Below are positions 22,741 to 33,253 of a stretch of 60,000 bases of DNA, piece by piece. Source of the stretch: Cryptomeria japonica. Its lineage: Eukaryota > Streptophyta > Pinopsida > Cupressales > Cupressaceae. Numbering within the stretch: position 1 is the stretch's first letter; every line of letters begins with the position of its first letter. Location of the stretch: assembly GCF_030272615.1 (NCBI RefSeq), contig NC_081413.1:186182169-186242168 (forward strand), given 5' to 3'. The notes below the pieces were generated by a model. The model did no database searches, was not told where the DNA came from, and saw nothing but the letters and a program-made list of their open reading frames with translations. Position numbers and translations under genes: made by a program.

Positions 22741-23988
22741 AATCAAAAATAATATAGTACAAAGAGGTCATAATGTATGTCCCCCCTTAAGATGTCAAAA
22801 TAAACATATTTTTATGTCTTAAGGAAGCTAGAAACAAGGATACACACCTTCAACAGCAAGGAGATATCCTTTAGGAAACAATGTATTTAAATCCAAGCTA
22901 AAGAGATAGGACTATTAGAAGCAAGGAAAAAATGCTTGTAAAAGAGATATCTTGCAACAAGGGTAAATGGAATCCTTATGAGGAGAAGTGGGAAGATATA
23001 TTTGTTTAAAAGACATCTAATGCCAAGAGGACAATTTTGAACAAAAATAAAATATTTGACCAAAAAAATGGAAGAAGAACAAGAATTCATACCTTCACCC
23101 TATTGCTAGGTAAAAAGGATTCTTGACAAAGGATGACACACTTTTAACCCAAAGTGAGGGGTTTGTTTATAATAGATATACATTACCAAGTGAATAATTT
23201 ATACATAAGGATACACACCTTGAGAGAATCCTTGAGAAAATAAACAACTACACACAAGGAATAACATTGTTTCGTAAGCAAACACCACTCAACAAAGGAA
23301 AAGTGGATCCTTAGAAAGAGAAACACTCTTTTCAAATAAAGAAAAGATCCTCATTAGGGATTCATTTTCTTACAAGATGGATGAGATCTTGATAGAGATA
23401 TGCACATCCATAATATATAATGGTTCATAGACAACTCAATAAATGAAAAGGATTTGATGAATGATTATATATTTTAAATACTAAGGAAGAGCTCCCAATT
23501 AAGGATATGTACTTATAAGGCAAGGATAAAAATCCTCATCAGGTATACTTGTTCCAATAAAAGAAAGGGGATTCTCAATATGAATATACACCTCCACAAT
23601 CAATAATATATCCTTAATAAAGATTAAATATTGGAAAGGAGAAGGGGGCAAAGAATACACACCTTCTCCAATGTCTAAGAAAAAATAGATTCTTGATGAA
23701 GGATAACACACTCACTAAGGAGATATTATTCATAAAAGAGAGATCATTTCAAGAAATAATAGATCCTAAACAAGGAACACACATGTACTCACATGAAGGA
23801 TAATTATATCCAAGAAATGGCATCAATCTATGAATATATGCAACTCAACAAAGGAAAATTGAATCCTTAGAAAGAAAGAATGATTGAAAGACTATTCTTA
23901 CCCCCCAAGTGTGGAGACAAGAATAACAATTCTATTATGTTTCTACTAATGTCACATAGTGAGGAGCAACATAATTGGAACTTAAATG
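22741..23988. repeat. Noncoding stretch with dispersed AAGGATACACACCTT motifs
   Basis: No ORF of meaning. The 15-base partly palindromic motif AAGGATACACACCTT occurs exactly at 22836-22850 and 23207-23221, and with one change at 23651-23665. Many half-motifs (AAGGAT, ATCCTT, TACACACC) lie between them at irregular spacing. This is the 3' untranslated part of the minus-strand Gypsy element. Confidence 0.6.
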
Positions 23989-24730
23989 TTATGTAAAAGG
24001 AAAATGATGAGAGTTCAACTTATTTTCATCAAGTATTTGAATGATACCATTTACAATAAGTTGTTGAATTTTATTTGCTAAATCATGACATTCGTTAGTG
24101 AAATATCCAAGGATATAATGATACTTGCAAAAATAAGGATTTTGTTGATGTTTTTTACAATTCTTTCTTTGATTTTTTAAAGGGAGATTAATCAAGTTAG
24201 CTTTAAGAAGCTCATACAAGATACTCCCTTGTTGTGGTGAGAAGTTTTAAGACATATATGTTTTAGACAATGGGGGAGGGGATGCAAACAAAAGTCTTTG
24301 GAAACCTATACCTTCTTTGGGAAAGTGTGATGTAGATTTCTCATAACCCTCAAAACTTTGCTCTACACATACTAAACCATGTCCATTGTATCCATGTGTA
24401 GAATTAGATATATGTGTCAAAATGTCTAGAGGAGAGGGTCAATTCTTAGTTTCAAAGTCTAAAGATCCACCATCATCATCAAGACATGTGTTGGAAGGAG
24501 AGGTTGGAATTGATTTAGAAGAAGTTTGGATAAATGGCACACAAGGCTCCTTATGGGCTTCATACTTAGATTTAGGAATATTATACCATTTTAAGGAAGG
24601 TGTAAAGTCTAAAATACCTCAATTCCTTGCTAAAGAAGCATCATTGATAGAAGATGGTGTTATTGAAAGAATCATAGTATTAAAAGGGCAAATGCATCTC
24701 ACTTCATAATTAATGAGATTATAAGGATTA
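23989..24730 (-). pseudogene. Gypsy gag nucleocapsid segment with zinc knuckle, placed after protease
   Basis: The minus-strand frame runs from a linker (SNTCLDDDGGSLDFETKN) through GSILYELLKANLINLPLKNQ to NPYFCKYHYILGYFTNECHD, then ANKIQQLIVNGIIQILDENK and a stop at 23989. The knuckle is the plant Gypsy variant C-x2-H-x4-(H)-x4-C, with the third ligand here Tyr or Phe. The same segment in the related element at 44207-44668 reads CQFHRQLGHDTKKC and stands before the protease, whereas here the protease (24754-25431) is upstream. Stops near 24240, 24430 and 24630 show decay. Confidence 0.7.
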
Positions 24731-24753
24731 GGATCAGCCTTGATTGTGCAAAA

Positions 24754-25431
24754 TTAATTATAATATATTAATTTGATTTTGTGATGAAGAGTAAAAGGGA
24801 TTGCTTTCATAGCATGGATCCATGGTCTACCTAGAAGAAGCTTATAATTAATATGGTTGGGCATAACATGAATAGGTATAGGTAAATTCATGGGGCCTAC
24901 TTTGATAGGAAATATGACCATACCAAGTGACTCTCTAGGAACATTATCAAAGCAACAAACACAAAGATGATAGGTTTGAATAGAAGAATAATCCCAATTT
25001 ATCTTATCTAATAATTCAACACAACAAATGTTAAGTGTTGATCCATTATCAATAAAAGTATCTCTTATGTTTTGTTGGTAAATATGTGGAGTAACCATAA
25101 GGGGATCATCTCTGTTTTTAACCTCTATAGAAGGCAAATCATCTTTCAAGAATGTAATATTATTTTCTTTAGAAGAAGTATGATGAACAAACCTTTGTAA
25201 GGCTTTTTGGATTATATTATGGTGTGAAGTTAAATTTTGAATAAAGTCCCAAAAGGAGATCTTAGCTAAGATATCATGGAGTTTCTCAACAAGATTAGGT
25301 TCCTTCTCAACATGTTTCTTAGGATGAGGGGGGGAAGGAAGAGAAGTGAGAAGAACATTCAAATCTTCATTTTTGACAAAAGCATTAAATGTTTGATGTA
25401 TTTCAAAACCATATTCTAGTTGTCTTTTCAT
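24754..25431 (-). pseudogene. Gypsy retropepsin-like protease
   Basis: A 225-codon open stretch on the minus strand. The active-site region is RDTFIDNGSTLNICCVELLD (Asp-Asn-Gly instead of Asp-Thr/Ser-Gly), followed by FPIKVGPMNLPIPIHVM and the flap/C-terminal motif YKLLLGRPWIHAMKAIP, the typical plant Gypsy retropepsin end. The N-terminal 100 residues are a linker with ILAKISFWDFIQNL. This is one of few long undamaged ORFs in the element. The gag core that normally precedes a protease is absent; a repeat-rich acidic region precedes it instead. Confidence 0.8.
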
Positions 25432-25439
25432 ATAACCTC

Positions 25440-26420
25440 ATTCACATATATATTTTCCAACTTTAAGGATACTGGGAGGCTTCTTGGGCTTAGGCTTAAC
25501 ATAACTAGAAATGTGAATGGTAATGACTTGATTAAGCTCTTTTTTCTCCAAGGATATATCTTTATAAGGGAGAGAATAAATGAAATTTCTAATGATTTCA
25601 TCCTCTTCCTCCAAGGTATCTTTATGGGTAAGGCAAGCTTTAGGAGGACAAACATAACTCATTAATGTTTCATCTATAGTGGGAAATTAATTGAAATTAG
25701 AAGAGGGTATGGTATCATTAGGAAAGGTATCTACAATATCATTTTCTTGCATCGAATGATCCTCATGAGGGAGGTACATTTTAGGATAAACATTGAATCA
25801 TTCTTTAAAGATTCATCCTTAGGGGGGATATTTTTGAAAGAAGTTCTCATAACCTCTTCTTGTACCAATGTTCCCTCATTAGTAGAACCAAATTTGGGAG
25901 AGGGTAAATCAATTTCATCAACACTTCTTCTCTATAAGAAGTACCATGTAGGGGAGGCAAGGTAACATTAATGAAAGTGTTTATGATAGCATCATGTTCC
26001 TCTAGGATATCCTTATGGAAGAGACATATTTTAGGAGAAAGATCAACATCAATTTCCAAAACTTTATCTTTAAGAGGAAGAGTTATAAAAGAAGTGTTAA
26101 TAATCTTTTCTTGCATCAAACTATCCTCGTGAACAATAGAAGATTTAGGAGAGGGATTATCATGGTTCATTAGGTCCTCTTATCTAAAAGATAAAGCTTG
26201 ATAAAGAGGATTGTCATCCCCATCAACTTATTTTATCACAAAAGATTCTTCATAAATAGGATTGATAGAAGGTAAAGGTTCATAAAGAGGATTGTTGTGC
26301 ATGATAATATCCTTGGAGTTTTTGGAGATTTAGAGCATTATTTAGAGGTAGCGGTGAAGTCATCAAGGATTTCATCCATCTCAAGCTCATCACTACTAAA
26401 TGGCATACACATTATGTTGA
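25440..26420 (-). pseudogene. Acidic repeat-bearing N-terminal region of the Gypsy polyprotein
   Basis: Minus-strand coding sense is visible but frames change. Two alternating modules recur: type A, VHEDSLMQEKIINTSF (about 26102-26150) and LPHEDHSMQENDIVDTF (25738-25786); type B, LFHKDILEEHDAIINTF (25985-26036) and LTHKDTLEEEDEIIRNF (25595-25646). The A-B pair is therefore duplicated at a period of about 365-390 bases. The start near 26410 reads MPFSSDELEMDEILDDF. I do not recognise a known domain. Confidence 0.5.
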
Positions 26421-27023
26421 TTATCTTTTTGGAAAAATGATGGTTTATAATGTTGGTATGTGGTGACTAATCATGCAAGTGTTGTACACTTGTAATGTAT
26501 CCTCGCCATTTTTTGCCTTTTTTTGTTGAAAAAACAACATTGAAAAAAAGCCTAAAAAGGTTGACTTTGTAAGTTGCCCTAAAAATGGCATGTTGAAAGT
26601 GGAGAACAGGGCATTGCAGTGGTGTTATATTGTTTTGCTAGATAATAAAAAAAGATTGGATGGTTGTGTTAGATGGATGTATCCCATCTTGGGTGAACCA
26701 CGTTAAATCTCTGTGTTATTAGTGTTGTGTATTTTTCTTCATCTTTGTGTATTTGAATCTGCATCAAAATGCATAAAACAAGATTTTTTTGTATTTTTAT
26801 TTTTTTTAAACTATGAAATGAATGTATCTAAATCTGAAAATTAGATCTAAAACTCAAAATCATAAATATGCAAGTGTAAGAAGAGTTGGGTTAACCAAAA
26901 TGTAATGGTTGGAAAATTAGGGTTTCACAAGTTATACTTTGTAAAATAGGAAATGACCTAACTTTCACATGCATCACATTAAAAGGAGGATGAACACAAT
27001 ATATCCAACCTCAATTTTATTAG
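26421..27023. other. Noncoding leader of the minus-strand Gypsy element
   Basis: AT-rich leader between the coding region and the LINE insertion site; the remaining 22 bases of leader are at 35100-35121. No tRNA-type primer-binding site that I can recognise lies next to the 5' LTR. Confidence 0.5.
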
Positions 27024-27040
27024 GAAGATGGTTGAATGTT
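27024..27040. repeat. LINE target-site duplication, 3' side copy
   Basis: GAAGATGGTTGAATGTT, 17 bases, repeated without mismatch at 35083-35099. It brackets the minus-strand LINE. Confidence 0.92.
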
Positions 27041-27209
27041 CTAATTAATTAAAAAATAGGTTTTCAGGACCCGAAACCTTTACATCATAGATAGAGAAAA
27101 AGCACCAAGAAGAACAGAACAAAAGAGTCCGTAGACAAAAAGACTGGCCAAAAGACCAGCAAACAGAAAGAATAGCTTAACAAAAAAATAGCAAAGAAAC
27201 AGGGAATGC
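27041..27209 (-). other. LINE 3' UTR with terminal hairpin
   Basis: It is T-rich on the sense strand with GGTTTCGGGTCC near its end. AGGTTT and AAACCT (27058-27063, 27074-27079) can pair around a 10-base loop. A 3' stem-loop recognised by the RT is known for several LINE families; that this one acts so is inference. Confidence 0.5.
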
Positions 27210-28791
27210 GCTACACAGTGGTTTTCTTTAGCAAATCCTCCACCTTTGTCACCAACTCTTCATAGGTGGCCCCGACAGTTTTTAGGTCTTCCAGATCCTT
27301 GTTCGGTTTCTTTTCCTTCCTCTTGCCTCTGGTGCGGGTTCTGAGACCTTGAGCTTTCCCTGTTCCTTCAGCTTCTAGTTCTAAGTCTTGGATTTCCTTT
27401 TCGTCATCCATCTTGCTGATGAGGGTATGGGTGTTGTTGGCCGAGATCTTCAAAATACTTAGGCTCTGTTCAGCGATGTTCTTTAGGCACTCCTCAATTT
27501 TATCAACTTTGGTGACAGTGTCCGAGAGGGTTTTTTTGCTAGTGTCTGCAAGGCTTTTTTCAGTCCAGCATCTCCTTTTCAATCTTCTCAAACCTAGGGT
27601 TGAAAGCATCTTTGATGTCTTCAGCTTTGGCGATGGTGTTTTTTAGGTCCTCAATATAGTCGGCCATTGTATTTCCCTCCCCAATATTAATGGTTTCTAG
27701 AATCAAGACTCTATTACAGAGCTTCTTGTATTCATCCGTAGCTTTCTTGTAACCATTAATGAGCCACTCCATAGTTTCCATGAAACCATGCAAACCCTCG
27801 GGAGGAGGGCCAGATGAGGGAGCAACTTTTCCAGGAGTAACCTATTCTTCTTTGGGGATGTGGAGGGCAGAAATTATGTCGACAGCCCTAAGAGTCTCTT
27901 CCATAGTCTCCTTTTCCAAGCTATGCTCAGCTTCCAGGGTCCTTGCTTGCTTGTCAGCTTCTGGTTCCTTGCCAGTCTCCTCTTTTTTCTTGTGCTTTTT
28001 CCGGGTCTGGGTATGGATTTTGTTTTCTTCTTCAGCAGCCCTTTAGGGCTCTCCTTCTCAGAATCATCTGAATCCTCCCCTTCCAAAGAGATGCTAATCA
28101 GGGGTTTGCTTTGAGGCTTTTTGCCCTTGGATAAAGAGGGTTTTGTTTTTTTGTATTTCCTCTTCTTCCTGCTTTCATACTCCGAGTCATCAAAACTGTC
28201 CTCTGTATCAGATGAAGAGTCACTATCAGATTCCTCCTCCTCAGAAAAGGCAAAATCAGACATCTCTTCCTCAGAATCCACAGAGGGCTGCATACGAGAA
28301 ATTTGAGTGGCCTTTAAATGGTCATAAATTAGGACCATTAGACCTTGGTGCATAGCAGTATCACCCAGAGGATTCTCTTTGTAAGCCTTAAGGGATGCAT
28401 TCATCGAACAAAGAAGGAAATAAGGGAAATTAACCTTATCATTGTGCCTAAAGTGATTTAATAGAACAAAGTGATACCCATAAACTTTTGCAAACCTACC
28501 ATCTAGAGTGATATATCGCATTAAAACAAAAAGAATCTCCCGCCAGGGTTTGGCAAAAGCCCTAGGCGGGTAGTAGGTTTTTCTCAACTTTACCAATCAT
28601 TTTTTCTCTTTCTTAGTTATCGGGTACCTTTCAATAGCTTCCCTACTGACCTTCCTATCTTTGTAGAAGTTGCAACCTTCCCTTGTGAGGCCCGTAGCTT
28701 CAGCAATTAAATCTTCATCGATTTCAACCATTTGATCGCCCATTTTTAACATACCCTTCTTCCAGTTCTTGCAGAAAAGACTGGTTACCAT
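27210..28791 (-). pseudogene. Third ORF of the LINE: acidic, basic and coiled-coil cargo protein
   Basis: The sense starts at or before 28791 with SLFCKNWKKGMLKMGDQMVE, followed by DEDLIAEATGLTREGCNFYK, a pattern typical of plant transposon-associated ORFs. It continues in the same frame after one stop (28597-28599) with a hydrophobic core PWREILFVLMRYITLDGRFA and VNFPYFLLCSMNASL. A long Ser/Asp/Glu tract alternates with Lys/Arg (YESRKKRKYKKTKPSLSKGK). After a frameshift near 28010 comes a coiled-coil region (MEWLINGYKKATDEYKKLCN), and after a second shift near 27570 the end LEDLKTVGATYEELVTKVED. The stop is at 27211-27213. Like the cargo ORFs at 38-1094/14379-16585 and 5713-9896 it has no recognised enzyme motif. 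It lies inside the LINE target duplications, so it moved with the element. Confidence 0.62.
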
Positions 28792-29131
28792 ACCATCTCA
28801 GTCGTGGAGTCTCCTCATGAAGTTCGAGAGACCACCTTGCTACAGAATACCCCAAACCTCTTCCTTCTATTTCCATTCTTTACAACTACTTGGTTCATAT
28901 CGCCTCCTATTTCCACCCATATTGTCGCTACTCACAGCCAAATTTTGAAACTTACAGAGCTGATTAAACTGAGAGATTTTCGGAGCTATAATAATTACCC
29001 AAAAAGCATGAGAGTTTATGGCATTGATGTTATAATGAGTGATTTTCTCATTATTAAAATAACTGGAAGTACTCACATCAGTACTTTTCATAATTATCAT
29101 GTCCATCAAGAGTCTTTGGAGTGCTTTTATA
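28792..29131 (-). other. Spacer between LINE ORF2 and the extra ORF
   Basis: About 340 bases with no poly(A) relic that would mark an older LINE 3' end. Phrases just upstream of 28791 (LSNFMRRLHD) may be the decayed beginning of the third ORF. Confidence 0.45.
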
Positions 29132-32100
29132 TCACTCATTGCTAATGATTTGTCTGACATCTTCGGGGAGTCCGCTTTCACTCGTCCATGTGGTAATTGC
29201 CTCACTTTTAACTACCACATTGGCAGCCCAGTCAACAAAGCCGTTGGCCTCCCGATAGATGTGGGTGATATGGCATTTTTTAAAGGTGCTAATAATGTCA
29301 ATAGCAGAGGTGATTATGTTGTGAATCGACCAAGAAGGTTTTGAAGTCCCATTAAGGCACTTTATTATATTCTTTGAATCCCCTTCTATGCCTTGAAGAG
29401 CTGCCATTTCTTCAGCTTTATGATTGGTTTGGGTTCCAATAGGGACAGCAACCATTTCCTTGCAAATTCCTCTATGATCTCTAAGAATAGCTCCACAACC
29501 TGAAGGACCTGGGTTACCTTTGGCAGCACCATCAAAATTAACTTTGAGTCAACCTTGAGGAGGGGTTTGCCACTTAGCTTCAAGCCTTTTATCTTGGTTG
29601 AGATTAGGACCATCAGTGATCTTCATATTCCATACCCTTAAGATATTTGAATCCAGAGGATTGTTTGAGTAACAAGGACCCTCAATGATCCCTATATTTT
29701 CCTGAATAGACCATTGAATTTTCTGAAATACAATTTCTTGATTGAGGGAGACATCCCTGAAGATTCGGTTATTTCTTTCTTTCCATAGACCCCACAAGAT
29801 GTGAGGGAGAGAAAGCTGCCACAAACATCTCAAAAAAGGGTTAGCCCATTGAATATTCTAAGAGGAGAACATATCTCTAATGTTATTAGGAAACACCCAA
29901 GCAATACTGAAGCTCTTGAGGAATCTTTCCCAAACAGAGGCTGAGAAGGAACAGTGGAGAGCAAGATGGTCCACAGACTCTTCCTCTTGAAGGCAAGGCA
30001 CACATCTATTAGGGAGGGAAAAACCTCTACCTTTGAGGTTGTCAAGGATCAGGATCTTATTTTGGAGGATAGTCCAGAAGAAAAAATTGATTTTGGGGGT
30101 AAGACCCTTAATCCAGGCTTTAGACCAATAAGGGTTAATAGGAGGGTGGGGGGAAAGGACACAATACATGGAAGACACAGATAAAGTTCCTTTGGGATCA
30201 TGTTTCCAAATAAGGGATCCTCTTCATTATTCAGCCATACCGCAGACAGATGGATATTGAGCTTAGAAAGGCTAGGGTGAATACTTTCAATGTTCTGCCA
30301 TTCATTACCATCCCAGTACTCAAAAACTAAGGAGCCAAAAGATCTAATACAGGAGGGAGCATGGGGGGCCCATTCATTGAAGTCCATTAGAAGTTTATCA
30401 AAAAGCCAGGGATCCTCCCAGAATTTTACTTTCCTACCATTTCCAAGTTTCCATATCACTCCTTTAGCTATACTTTCTTTACATTTAGAGACATGATTCC
30501 AAATGTGGGATCCATTAATACTAAGATCCAAATTGAGAAAAGAGGAGAGAGAGGAGGATAGAAGAGAGTACTTACTTCACCAAATTTTGCACCATTCAGA
30601 ATCGGAATGAAACATTCTCCAGACTTGTTTGGACAAGAGAGCTTCATTTAAAGTATGAATCCTCCTGAGGCCCAGACCTCCTTTTCTTTTCGGCCTACAG
30701 ACCTGGTCCCAAGCCACCAAGGACACTCTTTGCTTATCCTCAACCCCAGACCATAGGAATCTTCTTTGAATTTCCTCAATTGCTTCAGCATACTTAACTG
30801 GAATTCTGAAAAGACTAAGAGCATAAATTGGAATACTTTGAAGAGTAGCCTTAAGGAGTTGGAGCTTGCCAGCTTGACTTAAGAGGGCCCCTTTCCAACC
30901 AGCAAGTTTTTTATGAAATTTGTCCACTATTGAACTCCAGAAGGGATCAGGAGGGGCAATTCCCATGGGGAGACCAAGGTAGGTGGGAGGAAGGTCAGCA
31001 GTCATACACTCCAAGATTCTGCTAATCCTCTGTTGTCTTCTCTCTGGAGTATTAATGAAAAAGACTTCACTTTTAGCCTAGTTGATAAGCTGACCCGAAG
31101 CAGAGGCAAATTTACATAGGGTGCTCTTCAAAACTTTAGCTTCTGAAATACTTGATTCCCCCATAATAATAGTGTCATCAACAAACTGCTGGTGGGAGCA
31201 GATAAGGTCAGCAGAGGATGGTTGGAGGCCCTTAAAGGAGCCTTGCATCACCATTCTTTCCATGGTCCTTCCAAAGCATTCGGCCATAATAATGAAGAGG
31301 ATGGGGGAGATAGGATCTCCTTGCCTAAGACCTCTAGAAGCTTGGAAAAAAGTAGAAGGAGAACCATTGACAAGAACAGCAAAAGTAGCAGAGGTGGTAA
31401 GTTGGGAGAAAAGGTCGACAACTCTAGAGGAGAACCCAAAAGAAGTGAGGATTTTCTGAAGTAAAGACCAGTCAACCCTGTCATAGGCTTTGGAGAGATC
31501 TAGCTTTAGGATAAGACCCTGCTTCTTTTCTCTAACAAGAGAGTGAATGTTCTCATGGACCATAATAATGGAGTCAAGAATTTGTCTTCCAGGAACAAAC
31601 CCATTTTGTTGGTGTTTAATTAATTCAGGAAGGACAGCCAGAATTCTAGAGGTAAGGACCTTGGAGATAATCTTGTAAAAAGAATTGTAGAGGCTAATAG
31701 GTCTGAATTTGTCCAAAGAATCAGCACCTTGAATCTTGGGGATGAGAGCAATAAAATTTCCATTTATTTCTTTCAAGAGTTTTCTAGCCCCAAAAAATTC
31801 CTTAACCCCATTGGAAACATCAATTCCAACAATCTCCCAAAAGTCTTGAAAAAAGAACATTGGGAAGCCATCTAGACCAGGTGCTTTCTTACCATCAAAG
31901 GAGAAAACAACATTTTTAATTTCTAAGTTAGAGGGAATGGAGGAGAGGGAGGCATTCTTTTGAGCATCAATGAGACAAGGAATGTTCTGAAGAAAAGCGG
32001 ATTGGACTTTAGCATCTAGACTGTGATCCCTCTTTAGGAGGTCTGAGAAATACCTCTTAGCTTCATTCCTTATTTTATCCTCCTTGACCAGCTCCTCATT

Positions 32101-33251
32101 CTCCACAACTAGCTTGTTCACCCTATTAACTACTTTATGCTTGATAGTCGACATATGGAAGAATCTTGTATTCCTATCTCCTTCCTTAAGCCAGCTGCAT
32201 CTCGATCTCTACTTCCAGAACGTTTCCTCTTTGGCAATAATATCATGGTATTTTTTTAGAGTCTCATTTTCATCAGCAATAGACACAGTACTGAAACCAT
32301 CCTTCTGGATCTGATCTTGTATTTCTTTAAGGTCTTCCTGAATTTTACTCTTAGCCTCAAATATATTTCCAAAACTGGTTTTGTTCTAGAGTCGTATATT
32401 GTCCTTCACACTTTTGAGTTTCTTGACAACTTTAAACATAGTTGTTCCCTCAACTTGGATGCTCCACCATTTCTAAATATTTCTTCTAATTTTGGGATGG
32501 AGGGTCCACATTTTTTCAAATCTGAAGGGAAAGTTTCTCTTTCTATTGATTGAGTCAGTAATGAAGGTGATAGGGAAATGATCAGATCCAACTCGTATGT
32601 GGGCCGACAAAGAACAGAAATACTGACTATACCAGTCATCAGAGATGAGAGTCCTATCAAGTCACACTTGGATAAGGTCATTACCAGTTCTTCTATTACT
32701 CCAAGTGTAATTACAACCCTGTATTTCCAAGTCATTGAGAGCCTGAGAATTAATAAAATCCATAAGGGCCATCCTACTTTCCAATTGAGGAGGACTACCT
32801 CCAAATTTTTCCTCCTCTCTCAAAGGAGTGTTGAAGTCCCCCATAACCATCCAACTAAGATTTTTGAAGTTGTCCCTAGCCTGAATGATTTTTTTCCAAA
32901 AAGAGTTTCTAGCCTTTAAGGTATTAGGAGCATAAATGTTGGTAAGAACCCATGAAGTACCATCTTTTAAATGCTCAAATTTAATACAAGAGAAATTACT
33001 ATCCTGAATTATGACCTGACCTTTAACAGTATTAAGGTTCCAGATGGTAGCAATGCCTCCTGAAGCACCTTCGGAACTGCCACCACTAACATTACCATTT
33101 TTGAAGAACTTCAAAGATTCAACTTTTTTTCTACTCATTTTGTTTCTTGAATTAGAAAAATATCAGGATTACTATCTCTTATCATATTCCTAATAATATC
33201 ATGTTTATGGGGATTATTGAGTCCCCTAATATTCCAAGAGATTATCTTCAT
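29132..33251 (-). pseudogene. LINE ORF2: endonuclease, reverse transcriptase, zf-RVT, RNase H
   Basis: ATG at 33251 lies two bases after the ORF1 stop. The apurinic-type endonuclease starts MKIISWNIRGLNNPHKHDII with QETK and VMGDFNTPL (Asn, Glu and Asp of the active site). RT has FRPISLYNSFYKIISKVL, QNGFVPGRQI, LKLDLSKAYDRVDW (first Asp), GLRQGDPISPILF and QQFVDDTII (Asp pair). zf-RVT is seen in INFFFWTILQNKILILDNLK with CVPCLQEEESVDHL.LHC. RNase H begins KVNFDGAAKGNPGPSGCGA and runs to a natural stop at 29132-29134. Damage: frameshifts near 33145 (in an A run) and 30195; in-frame stops at 32662-32664, three between about 32490 and 32190, 31078-31080, 30577-30579, 29858-29860 and 29549-29551. 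Confidence 0.93.
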
Positions 33252-33253
33252 AG

